Origin: Synergistaceae bacterium
Lineage (GTDB): Bacteria > Synergistota > Synergistia > Synergistales > Aminobacteriaceae
DNA length: 15,392 nt
Direction of reading: 5' to 3'
Assembly (NCBI GenBank): GCA_031270755.1
Contig: JAISWV010000104.1
Location: 1 to 15,392, forward strand
The notes beneath the pieces are model-generated. The model was not told the origin of the DNA. It worked only from the letters and a program-made list of their open reading frames with translations, and did not search any database. Shown one piece after another: positions 7,644-14,092 of this stretch. Each line of letters begins with the position of its first letter. The stretch's first letter is position 1. A program made the position numbers and the translations under genes.

Positions 7644-8112
7644 GACCGCGTTCCCCTCCCATCCCGGCGCCCGTGTCGATCATCCGGAGGCTGCCGTACA
7701 TGTAAATGACCACCAGCGACAAGGCCCCGACAACCTCGAAGCCCACCGCCACGTTCATCAGAGAAATCGTCCCGCTGTAGGGGAGCCATTCGGACAAAAC
7801 CTTTCCCCCCTCGGGGATGGACACGGAATTGTAAAAAAACGAGTTGGGAAACCCCAAACACCCGAAGACAAAAAAGGCAACGAGCCCCACAAACTCCAAA
7901 AATCCATACACTCCCTCGTGTACCCAGGCCCAAAATCGCTTTCCGCCGTACGCCACCAGCATGAAACTCAAAAACGTGGCGACGATGGCTCCCCCTTGAA
8001 AGCCGCCCCCGGGGGTGTTGTGGCCGTTGTTGATGACGTAGACGCCAAAGACGATCATGAACCAGGCGAAAAGATCGCAAACCGATGTAACGACTACGGA
8101 CAAGGGCTTCAT
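7624..8112 (-). CDS. mbhF: Membrane-bound hydrogenase subunit MbhF, MnhB-like
   Basis: The protein has 162 residues and about four membrane helices. The signature GHNTPGGGFQGG (about 30-41) is diagnostic of the MrpB/MnhB family, a small membrane subunit of Na+/H+ antiporters. The C-terminus is short and charged (GGERGHDRFDR), and its last 20 nt overlap mbhG. The start overlaps the mbhE stop as ATGA. Its ribosome binding site (GGAGG) lies in the last codons of mbhE and is part of a 19-nt sequence repeated exactly at mbhJ. Confidence 0.95.
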   Translation of the reverse strand: MKPLSVVVTSVCDLFAWFMIVFGVYVINNGHNTPGGGFQGGAIVATFLSFMLVAYGGKRFWAWVHEGVYGFLEFVGLVAFFVFGCLGFPNSFFYNSVSIPEGGKVLSEWLPYSGTISLMNVAVGFEVVGALSLVVIYMYGSLRMIDTGAGMGGERGHDRFDR

Positions 8113-8381
8113 TCTCGTTTGCCTCCATCCCGGAACAGCGCCCCGACAGAACTCAGCGCCGTAAAAAGCACCGCAGCCTCCCCCAGGGTGTCGAACCCCC
8201 TGAAGTCGAACACCATCGAGGTCACGACATTCTGCGCCGACCTGTCGGACAGGGCGTGGACCAGAATGTAGTCGTCCATCTCCGTGTTGACAGGAATGCC
8301 GAAAGGATGGATCGCCTCGAACATCTCGCAGAGCAGCCCTCCCAAAACGATGGCGGCGGCGATAAAGATCGTTTTTTTCAT
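8109..8381 (-). CDS. mbhE: Membrane-bound hydrogenase subunit MbhE
   Basis: The protein has 90 residues, with an N-terminal membrane helix (about 3-18) and a second C-terminal one. The phrase VTSMVFDFRGFDTLGEAAVLF (about 53-73) is the conserved element of MbhE and of the C-terminal part of MrpA, where the segment precedes MrpB. It therefore represents, together with MbhD, the split C-terminal end of MrpA. The start codon overlaps mbhD (ATGA), with AAGGGGG upstream. The call is firm from the FDFRGFDTLGE motif. Confidence 0.92.
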   Translation of the reverse strand: MKKTIFIAAAIVLGGLLCEMFEAIHPFGIPVNTEMDDYILVHALSDRSAQNVVTSMVFDFRGFDTLGEAAVLFTALSSVGALFRDGGKRE

Positions 8382-8674
8382 AATGTTTCCCCCTTGTCGG
8401 GCTCTTTGCCCTCTCCGGTGCCGGCCTTGGGCCCGCCGGTCCTGGGCGCGCAGGCCCGGAGCGTGATGATGAAGATCGTCGTGGAGAGCCCGGCTCCGAT
8501 GGCGGCCTCCGCGATGGCCACGTCGGGGGCTCTCAGGATGTAGAACTCCAGGGCCAGAAGAAGGCTGAACACCCCCAGCGCGAGAACGGAATGGAGCAGG
8601 CTGCGAAACCAGAGCGCCATAAAAGCCGAAAGAAAAAGCATGGTCAAAACAGGAATGTGCAGGCCGGGATTCAT
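8378..8674 (-). CDS. mbhD: Membrane-bound hydrogenase subunit MbhD (DUF4040-type)
   Basis: The protein has 98 residues and three predicted membrane helices. APDVAIAEAAIGAGLSTTIF (about 49-68) is the hallmark of the DUF4040/MrpA C-terminal domain. It sits next to MbhE in the same order as in a full-length MrpA. A hydrophilic tail of about 24 residues, rich in Gly, Lys and Glu, follows the last helix. The ATG overlaps the mbhC stop (ATGA), with AAGGAGG upstream within the mbhC C-terminal codons. Confidence 0.93.
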   Translation of the reverse strand: MNPGLHIPVLTMLFLSAFMALWFRSLLHSVLALGVFSLLLALEFYILRAPDVAIAEAAIGAGLSTTIFIITLRACAPRTGGPKAGTGEGKEPDKGETL

Positions 8675-9048
8675 GCCGCCACCTCCTTTTTACTCTTGTC
8701 GGCTTCTTCGAGGGCGTCGACGACGGCGGGCTCGGGCAGTATCCCCGAGCGGTGCGCGGCTCGCGCCAGTGCGTGGGCTCCAGCAGGGTTGGAGATCAGC
8801 AAAACGACCCCCCCGATCACCACGTGAATGAAAAGGACCAGAAAGCGCCTTTCGCCCTCCGCCATGAAGCGCACGAAGGAGTAAAGCAATAGACCGAAGA
8901 CGGAAAAAAGCGTGCCGAAGGTGGAGCACTTGGTGGCTCCGTGCATCCGCGTATAGACGTCCGGAAAACGATAAAGAGAAACGACCCCCAAACAGTTGAA
9001 GAAAAGGCTGACCAAAAGCAGGAGACCGACGAACAAACCCAAGATCAC
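8671..9048 (-). CDS. mbhC: Membrane-bound hydrogenase subunit MbhC, MnhG-like
   Basis: The protein has 125 residues and three membrane helices. SLYRFPDVYTRMHGATKCSTFG (about 24-45) is the MrpG/MnhG signature, and the phrase NPAGAHALARAAHRSG near residues 86-101 is also typical. A Glu/Lys-rich tail follows. The start codon is GTG at 9048, directly after the mbhB stop (TGAGTG, no gap). No ATG start fits, because the conserved N-terminal helix begins right at this GTG. A purine-rich GGGGGAG lies just upstream. Confidence 0.93.
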   Translation of the reverse strand: MILGLFVGLLLLVSLFFNCLGVVSLYRFPDVYTRMHGATKCSTFGTLFSVFGLLLYSFVRFMAEGERRFLVLFIHVVIGGVVLLISNPAGAHALARAAHRSGILPEPAVVDALEEADKSKKEVAA

Positions 9049-9315
9049 TCAAACTCCCCCTTCCAAATACCGCGCGAAGTAGAGTGTGCTGACGAAAGAA
9101 AGGGCCATGTACACGATGGCCACGTCGACCATGACCACGGCGTCGTACACCGCGCCCGAGAGGAGCATGATTCCGGACACCAGGGTGTTGACCAAATCCA
9201 GCGCCACCAGGCGGTCCGGAGTCGTCGGCCCTGCGATCAGCCGTCCCAGCAAGGCCACGATCAACACCGCCATCACAAAAGCGGTTCCGGCGAAAAGATA
9301 CTGACTTGCGCTCAT
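9049..9315 (-). CDS. mbhB: Membrane-bound hydrogenase subunit MbhB, MnhF-like
   Basis: The protein has 88 residues and three membrane helices. The frame is open far upstream through mbhA, but the true start is the ATG at 9315. It overlaps the mbhA stop (ATGA) and has AAGGAGG upstream. RLIAGPTTPDRLVALDLVNT (about 25-44) is the conserved loop of MrpF/MnhF, with the Asp residue expected in the membrane of this family. It forms part of the Na+ translocating half of the complex. Confidence 0.93.
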   Translation of the reverse strand: MSASQYLFAGTAFVMAVLIVALLGRLIAGPTTPDRLVALDLVNTLVSGIMLLSGAVYDAVVMVDVAIVYMALSFVSTLYFARYLEGGV

Positions 9316-9794
9316 CCCGCTATCCTCCTTGTCCACTGTCCGAAGGACCCGCAAATATCCTGCTCCGTCGGGGTCGAAGACGTCAGGTTGATAGCGTGGA
9401 TGTAAAACACCCCGTTGTCGTCGATATCCACCGTCAAGGTCCCCGGCGTCAAGGTGATGGAGTTTGCCAGCATCATGCGCCCCATGTCCGTTTTGAGCCC
9501 CGGGTCGAACTTCACGATCCCGGGGTTGATTTCCCCCGTGATCACGCGCTTGGCCACGTCCCAGTTGGCCTGGGCCAGCCCGACGGCAAACGGACCGAAA
9601 ACGTAGCGTAAAAAAAGCCACCATCTGCGAGGATCGAGCTTTGTCAGGCTCCAAAAACCTGGACGGGACGAGCTCGAAGCGACTAAGACAACGGCGACCG
9701 ACAAGAAAAAGGCGATCGTCACTTCTTGTACACTCATGCTCCCCGACCAGGAGAGGAGCAGGTACACAAAAAACGACATCACGAACACAAACAT
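9312..9794 (-). CDS. mbhA: Membrane-bound hydrogenase subunit MbhA, MnhE-like
   Basis: The protein has 160 residues and is the first gene of the operon. I chose the ATG at 9794 because AGGAGGG lies 7 nt upstream. The frame runs on to 9905 without a convincing start, although a TTG near 9884 has GGGAGG before it. Two N-terminal helices (about 2-16 and 23-40) precede a soluble domain. ANSITLTPGTLTVDI (about 110-124) and YIHAI (about 131-135) are the MrpE/MnhE signatures. The subunit has no charged catalytic residue and is thought to help assemble the antiporter module. Confidence 0.93.
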   Translation of the reverse strand: MFVFVMSFFVYLLLSWSGSMSVQEVTIAFFLSVAVVLVASSSSRPGFWSLTKLDPRRWWLFLRYVFGPFAVGLAQANWDVAKRVITGEINPGIVKFDPGLKTDMGRMMLANSITLTPGTLTVDIDDNGVFYIHAINLTSSTPTEQDICGSFGQWTRRIAG

Positions 9795-9825
9795 GTCTTT
9801 CCCTCCTGCCTGGCATTTTTCCAAA

Positions 9826-9854
9826 AGTATACTACTCCCGCGCCACGCACATAA
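9826..9854 (-). promoter_or_regulatory. Weak candidate promoter for the mbh operon
   Basis: On the minus strand, TATACT (-10, 9826-9831, one base from consensus) lies about 32 nt upstream of the mbhA ATG. The element 17 nt further upstream, TTATGT (9849-9854), is a poor -35. An activator or an alternative sigma factor might be needed, or the operon could be read through from gspFGH. Confidence 0.3.
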
Positions 9855-10038
9855 CCCGATTCCGTATTCCTGAAAATTCAGCAATATAACCTCCCTTGAT
9901 TCCAACTTTTTACGTCTTTTACGTAAAGCATGTACTGAAATGCGTAGATGCCGATAATGTAAAACCGGCGATTTCTGACTTCCGGCCTCAATTTCATACT
10001 GCCGGCAGTCGTCCAGGCCGTTGTATTCTCTCCGCGGT
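9855..10038 (-). other. Intergenic region between gspH and mbhA
   Basis: No convincing gene is seen in this stretch of about 184 nt. It contains two direct copies of TTTTACGT, 9 nt apart (9908-9915 and 9917-9924). The second copy forms the palindrome TTTACGTAAA (9918-9927). A 10-bp palindrome, CTGCCGGCAG, lies at 9999-10008. A 39-codon minus-strand ORF is present but has no ribosome binding site or recognisable sequence. There is no typical T-tailed terminator after gspH, so read-through into mbhA is possible. Confidence 0.5.
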
Positions 10039-10581
10039 CTAATTTCTGTTGTTTGCTTCGAACAAGAACCCCGTTACGGTCAAAAGGGTGGACTCGCCCT
10101 CCGTGATGCGGATATCTCGGTCCGCGCGCAAGATACGCGCCGGCGTACAGGAGCCGTCGGAGTAGAAATAGACGATCTCGGGCTCCAACCGCCATTCCGC
10201 GCCCTTCAGGGGATGGCGGGGCTGAAAGGGTTTCCATTCGAGGGTGTGCTTGGCGGGGTCGAAACGATCTTCCACTTTAGTGAGGGCCTCGGCGACGATG
10301 TATCCTCTATCCGTCCTGTCGGCGGCCTCCATGCGCAAACGCACCGTGTAGCCGTCCAGGGCCAAGTCCGTGATCTCCGTCACCGTGCGCTGCAGTTCGC
10401 GCAAGGGCGGCTCCAAGGAAAAGAACCCCTTGGGCAGCACCATGACGGCCATCATGGCGATGATGCCCACCACGATCGTGACTTCTATCAGGGTGAAGCC
10501 CGGCCGGGCGCTTTTCAGTCGGGGGATTCCCGCTCGGGCGGAAAAGTCCTTACGCCGGGTCGTGGTTGGTGATGTCCGCAT
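10039..10581 (-). CDS. gspH: Type II secretion pseudopilin, GspH-like
   Basis: The protein has 180 residues. The type III signal peptide reads RPG|FTLIE, with cleavage after Gly28 by the prepilin peptidase and Glu at position +5, followed by a hydrophobic helix (about 29-50). The rest is a beta-rich soluble domain without a family-specific motif, so GspH is chosen over other minor pseudopilins mainly from size and from its place directly after GspG. It would form the tip of the secretion pseudopilus. The start lies 32 nt inside gspG in another frame, with GAGGAAGG upstream. The 28-residue leader is on the long side. Confidence 0.75.
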   Translation of the reverse strand: MRTSPTTTRRKDFSARAGIPRLKSARPGFTLIEVTIVVGIIAMMAVMVLPKGFFSLEPPLRELQRTVTEITDLALDGYTVRLRMEAADRTDRGYIVAEALTKVEDRFDPAKHTLEWKPFQPRHPLKGAEWRLEPEIVYFYSDGSCTPARILRADRDIRITEGESTLLTVTGFLFEANNRN

Positions 10582-11014
10582 CCCATCCCTCGCCGCCTTC
10601 CTCGCTGTTGCGGCCCGTGGAGATGACGTCGTATCCGCCCTTCTCGCCGGGGCAGCGGTAGATGTAGGGGTTCCCCCAGGGGTCGTCCGGTATCCGGTTC
10701 ATGTAAGGTTCGGGGGGATATTTCTTGGGGACCGGCGCGAGAGTGGGTTTTTTGATCAGCGCGTCCAACCCCTGCTGGGTGGTGGGGTACACGCCGTTGT
10801 GCAGGCGGTACATTTCCAGGGACGTGACGATGGACTCGATCTGCGCCTTGGCCGACGTCCGCCGGGCCTCTTCCACACGAGGCCCGATTCTCGGAACGAC
10901 GATGGCCGCCAACATCCCCAGAATGACCACCACCACCATGATCTCGATCAGCGTGAAGCCCGAGCGCCTTTTAAGTTTCGATTTTCCCTGTTTTTTCTTC
11001 GTTTCTGTCGCCAT
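10550..11014 (-). CDS. gspG: Type II secretion major pseudopilin GspG
   Basis: The protein has 154 residues. The leader is short and Lys-rich and ends in SG|FTLIE, with cleavage after Gly19 and Glu24 at position +5. GspG signatures follow: YPTTQQGLDALIKKP (about 76-90), DPWGNPYIYRCPGEKGGYD (about 110-128) and the C-terminal Asp-containing GEGWDADITNHDP, which provides the calcium site in this family. This is the main building block of the periplasmic pseudopilus. The ATG has TAAGGAGG upstream. A 112-nt gap containing a GC-rich hairpin separates it from gspF. Confidence 0.95.
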   Translation of the reverse strand: MATETKKKQGKSKLKRRSGFTLIEIMVVVVILGMLAAIVVPRIGPRVEEARRTSAKAQIESIVTSLEMYRLHNGVYPTTQQGLDALIKKPTLAPVPKKYPPEPYMNRIPDDPWGNPYIYRCPGEKGGYDVISTGRNSEEGGEGWDADITNHDPA

Positions 11015-11095
11015 ACCCTAGTCCTCCTTACATAACATAACTTAAAACTCAGGGGTCAATCACAACCTTGCTCCTGCCCCGCGAAGCTAACGGGT

Positions 11096-11123
11096 CCAGG
11101 GCCCCCGGCCCTGGCGGCCCTGG
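11096..11123 (-). promoter_or_regulatory. GC-rich hairpin between gspF and gspG
   Basis: CCAGGGCC (11096-11103) faces GGCCCTGG (11107-11114) across a 3-nt loop, giving an 8-bp perfect stem. A second GGCCCTGG at 11116-11123 can form an alternative pairing with a longer loop. It lies just past the gspF stop codon. No T tract follows. It may act as an mRNA-processing or stability element or as a partial terminator that sets the GspF to GspG ratio. Confidence 0.55.
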
Positions 11124-11126
11124 TGG

Positions 11127-12278
11127 TTATTTAACCATGCCGGAGAGGTCGAAGATGGGCATCAATATCGCCACTACGATAAACCCTACGGACAGCCCCA
11201 GGGTCAGTACCATTGCCGGTTCTATCAGCGTGGCGATCCGCTCCATCTGACTCTGGGCGATCTCCCAGTTGTTTTCCCCCACGTTGGTCAGGGCCTCGAT
11301 CAGGTCTCCGCCCATTTCGCCGACTCGGATGACGTAGACGATCTCCTCGGGAAATCCCGTTTTCTCCAGTGCCTTGTCGAAACGGTGCCCCGCCTTGACT
11401 AGGTCGGCGATCTCCAGCCAGCGCCGCGAGTTGACGTCCATGGAAGAGGCCATCTTCAGACCTTGCACCAGAGGAATCCCGGACTTTAAAAGCGTGGAGA
11501 GGTGCGTCATGACCAAAGAGATCGTCACACGTTCGCGAAGCCCGCGCATAAAGGGCATCTGGAGCTTTTTACCCCGGCGCTTCATCACCAGCCAGAAGAC
11601 AAAAAACGCGGTCAAAAGAGGCAGCCCGTAGCTGTTGACGAAGTCCGCCAGCCCCAGCAAAATTCGCGTGGGCAGGGGCAGGGCCTGTCCCATGTCCGCG
11701 AACATCTCCGCGATTTTGGGGACCACGTAGCTCAGGAGAAAACCCACGACCCCGACCCCCACCACCACCATGACGATGGGGTAGGTCATGGCCCCCTTGA
11801 TTTTGCGTCTCAAGGTTTCTTCCATCCGAAACTGCTGCGCTGCCTGTTCCAACACCGCGATCAAGGAGCCGCTCTGCTCGCCGGACTCCACCACGCGCCA
11901 CAGGGCTTCCCGGAACGCGCCGCTCTCCGCCAGTGCGGCGTGGAATTTCTTTCCGCCTTCGACTGCCGTCAGCACGGCGGCAATAGCCGCGTTGATGCGC
12001 TTGTCGCGGCTCTGCCTGCCCAGTATTTTCAACGAATCGGCCAAGGGCAGCCCCGACTTCAGGTAGGACGCCAGAGAACGGCAGAACAGGATGTGAGCGT
12101 CCAGAGGCATCACCTTGACCTTCTGCCGGGCAATTTTCTCCTCCGCCTGAGACACGTCCACAACGATGATACCGCGCTCCGTCAGGCGCTCCACGGCTTG
12201 CACCGAGGACGACGCTTCCACCGTGCCCTTTGTCTGTTTCCCTTTACCGTCGTAACCCGAGTAGTTGAAATGGGGCAC
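11127..12278 (-). CDS. gspF: Type II secretion inner-membrane platform protein GspF
   Basis: The protein has 383 residues and starts at GTG (12278), with AGGAG 7 nt upstream. It has an N-terminal FNYSGYDGKGKQTKGTVEA segment and then two T2SSF domains (about 65-190 and 265-380). Each domain carries the typical 'SLASYLKSGLPLADSL' or 'HLSTLLKSGIPLVQGL' opening. Hydrophobic segments lie near 165-190, 215-235 and 350-375. GspF connects the cytoplasmic ATPase GspE to the pseudopilus. PilC of type IV pili is a close relative, but the adjacent GspG identifies this as type II secretion. No gspE, gspD or other partners lie in the window. Transcription likely starts at the extended -10 promoter upstream. 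Confidence 0.93.
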   Translation of the reverse strand: MPHFNYSGYDGKGKQTKGTVEASSSVQAVERLTERGIIVVDVSQAEEKIARQKVKVMPLDAHILFCRSLASYLKSGLPLADSLKILGRQSRDKRINAAIAAVLTAVEGGKKFHAALAESGAFREALWRVVESGEQSGSLIAVLEQAAQQFRMEETLRRKIKGAMTYPIVMVVVGVGVVGFLLSYVVPKIAEMFADMGQALPLPTRILLGLADFVNSYGLPLLTAFFVFWLVMKRRGKKLQMPFMRGLRERVTISLVMTHLSTLLKSGIPLVQGLKMASSMDVNSRRWLEIADLVKAGHRFDKALEKTGFPEEIVYVIRVGEMGGDLIEALTNVGENNWEIAQSQMERIATLIEPAMVLTLGLSVGFIVVAILMPIFDLSGMVK

Positions 12279-12330
12279 GAGACCACTCCTTCGATCTGTT
12301 TTTGTCCGTTTCGTTCAGCTTCATTCTTTT

Positions 12331-12339
12331 ATTATAGCA
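12331..12339 (-). promoter_or_regulatory. Extended -10 promoter for gspFGH
   Basis: On the minus strand, TGC-TATAAT forms a perfect extended -10 element, with TATAAT at 12331-12336 and TG at 12338-12339. It lies about 53 nt upstream of the gspF GTG. No good -35 is present, which fits extended -10 promoters. Confidence 0.55.
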
Positions 12340-12384
12340 TTAGGACTTCGCCCGCCGGTCGTTCTCATTCGCATTCTCGTTCTT

Positions 12385-12396
12385 CAAAAATTTTTG
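12385..12396. repeat. Palindrome CAAAAATTTTTG
   Basis: A perfect 12-bp inverted repeat lies in the divergent region between the gspF promoter and the acyl-CoA synthetase promoter. It could be an operator or a bent A-tract. Confidence 0.5.
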
Positions 12397-12403
12397 GTTT
12401 TTC

Positions 12404-12427
12404 GTGTCGTATCGTGTGTCGTATCGT
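12404..12427. repeat. Tandem duplication of a 12-bp unit
   Basis: Two exact copies of GTGTCGTATCGT lie at 12404-12415 and 12416-12427. They sit about 20 nt before the pentanucleotide tract. Confidence 0.85.
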
Positions 12428-12447
12428 GGCGCGTCGCGGAGTGGAAA

Positions 12448-12481
12448 GGGAAGGGAAGGGAAGGGAAGGGAAGGGAAGGGA
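12448..12481 (+). repeat. Pentanucleotide (GGGAA)6 tract with G-quadruplex potential
   Basis: Six GGGAA units are followed by GGGA, giving seven GGG runs separated by AA on the plus strand. This satisfies the usual G-quadruplex pattern. The last GGGA forms the start of the -35 of the adjoining promoter. Tracts like this change length by slippage. Confidence 0.9.
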
Positions 12482-12506
12482 CAAGTTTGGCTTTTCGGGA
12501 TATAAT
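12478..12506 (+). promoter_or_regulatory. Promoter of the acyl-CoA synthetase / exonuclease III operon
   Basis: GGGACA (-35, 12478-12483, four of six consensus bases) and a perfect TATAAT (-10, 12501-12506) are separated by the ideal 17 nt. The -35 overlaps the end of the GGGAA tract. The predicted leader is about 75 nt. Confidence 0.65.
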
Positions 12507-12586
12507 ACAGCGTGAAAACCAATCGAGATATCGCCTGAGCAAAAACGAGAAGAGGCCAATAATGGCCGGGTAAGGGGTATGAAAAC

Positions 12587-14092
12587 ATGTCTGTGAGGCT
12601 TGAAGCGGTCATTGACGCGAGTTTGGCGGAGAACAAAGACGATCGGTGTTTTTGGTGGGATGGTAAATGGTACTCCAAGGAGGACTTTTCGAGGCTGACG
12701 GACGAGTGCGTGGCGTCGCTTCGTGCCTCCGGGTTCGGCAGAGGGCAGAGATTGTGCGTCCTGATGCAGAACTGCCCTATGGTCATCGCCCTTTCTCTGG
12801 CCGTTTGGAGGCTGGGGGGAACGATATCTCCCTTGAACGTCAAGTCGGGGATGCCGTCCTTGCTGGGCACTCTGGAGTTGATCGAGCCCTTCGTCGTCGT
12901 CGCCTCGGACGCGATACGAGAGGAGGCCGGGGCCGCTCTGCAGGAAAAAGGGTTCGTCTGCGTGACATGTCCTCCAATGGGACCGCTGCCTGAGGTGGAA
13001 GGAAAAACTTCTTCCATAGAGACCCCCGACACCGCCGTGATCTTCGCCACGTCCGGCACCACCGGGCTGCCCAAGGCCGTGCCTCTGAGTCATGGCAATA
13101 TCCACAATAACTGCGTCGTAACTTGGGAGGGGTTGCGGCCCTTGGAACCGAGAGACGTTTTCTTGGCCGTGCTTCCCAGCTTTCACTCTTTCGGCTACAC
13201 CGTTTGTATGATAATGCCATTGGTCATGGACGCCGCCGAGGCTATCGTGCCGGGTTTTCTTCCGCCTCAGCAAACGGTGAAGGCAATTCGCGAGGCTGAG
13301 GTCGACATTCTCGTTTGCGTTCCCACCATCTTCTCTTACCTGCTGTCGGCCATGGAGCGGGGCAGCGCTCCCAAGGACCTCTTCGCCTCCACCAAGGTCC
13401 TGATAAGCGGCGGAGACCGCCTGGGGGCCAACTTGCACGAAGTCGCGACGCGCGTCGCCGGCAAAGACATCATGGAGGGCTACGGACTCACCGAAACCTC
13501 CCCTGTGGTGTCGGTGAATCGAAGTTACGAAGAACATCGCCCCGGGACGGTGGGCCCCTTCTTGCAGGGTTATGAGTGGCACTTGCGCACGGAAAAGGGC
13601 GAAAAAACGGATAAGAACGAGGGCGTGCTGTGGGTGCGGGGTCCGTCGGTAACCGAGGGATATTTCCGCGCGCCGGAGATGGCGGCCGAGCGCTTCGACG
13701 ACGGGTGGTTCGACACCGGCGACTACGTGCGCATAGAGGACGGCGCCATTCGGATTTTGGACCGCGTGACGGACATCATCATCGTCGGGGGCTTCAACGT
13801 GTACCCCCAGGAAGTGGAGCTGGTGCTCCACGCCCACCCCGCGGTGAAAACGGCCATTGTGGTGGGGATGCCCCATCCGGTCAACGGCGAGGTGCCCAAG
13901 GCGTTCATTCAGAAGACCGAGGGGGCGAAGGTCACGGAGCTGGAGATCGTCAAGTATTGCAAAGAACAGCTGGCGCACTTCAAGGTGCCGCGCAAGGTGG
14001 AGTTCGTCGACGATTTTCCCCTGTCCGGGACGGGCAAGATCCTGCGCCGGGTTCTGCGGGAGCGGGAGAGGGAAGAGAGGGAGAAGAAATGA
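12587..14092 (+). CDS. AMP-forming acyl-CoA / acyl-ACP synthetase
   Basis: The protein has 501 residues. It is an ANL-superfamily enzyme that activates a carboxylic acid as acyl-AMP and transfers it to CoA or acyl carrier protein. Motifs in order are the phosphate loop TSGTTGLPK (155-163), FHSFG (199-203), GYGLTETSP (298-306), TGD (377-379), the hinge LDRVTDIIIVGG (391-402) and catalytic Lys484 in SGTGKILRR. The 'PSFHSFGYTVC' region resembles the synthetase domain of Aas-type proteins, so a medium- or long-chain fatty acid is plausible, but the substrate cannot be read from sequence. It has no acyltransferase domain and no membrane helix. The C-terminus is a charged REREREEREKK tail. The start has AAGGGG 9 nt upstream. 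The stop overlaps the next gene (ATGA). Confidence 0.93.
   Translation: MSVRLEAVIDASLAENKDDRCFWWDGKWYSKEDFSRLTDECVASLRASGFGRGQRLCVLMQNCPMVIALSLAVWRLGGTISPLNVKSGMPSLLGTLELIEPFVVVASDAIREEAGAALQEKGFVCVTCPPMGPLPEVEGKTSSIETPDTAVIFATSGTTGLPKAVPLSHGNIHNNCVVTWEGLRPLEPRDVFLAVLPSFHSFGYTVCMIMPLVMDAAEAIVPGFLPPQQTVKAIREAEVDILVCVPTIFSYLLSAMERGSAPKDLFASTKVLISGGDRLGANLHEVATRVAGKDIMEGYGLTETSPVVSVNRSYEEHRPGTVGPFLQGYEWHLRTEKGEKTDKNEGVLWVRGPSVTEGYFRAPEMAAERFDDGWFDTGDYVRIEDGAIRILDRVTDIIIVGGFNVYPQEVELVLHAHPAVKTAIVVGMPHPVNGEVPKAFIQKTEGAKVTELEIVKYCKEQLAHFKVPRKVEFVDDFPLSGTGKILRRVLREREREEREKK

Noticed and set aside
9878..9997. 39-codon minus-strand ORF beginning MKLRPEV between gspH and mbhA
   Set aside because: It has no ribosome binding site, no recognisable sequence and AT-rich non-coding character.
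12365..13978. Minus-strand ORF of 537 residues antisense to the acyl synthetase
   Set aside because: It is an open shadow frame in GC-rich DNA with low-complexity composition and no domain. The plus-strand gene has all ANL motifs.
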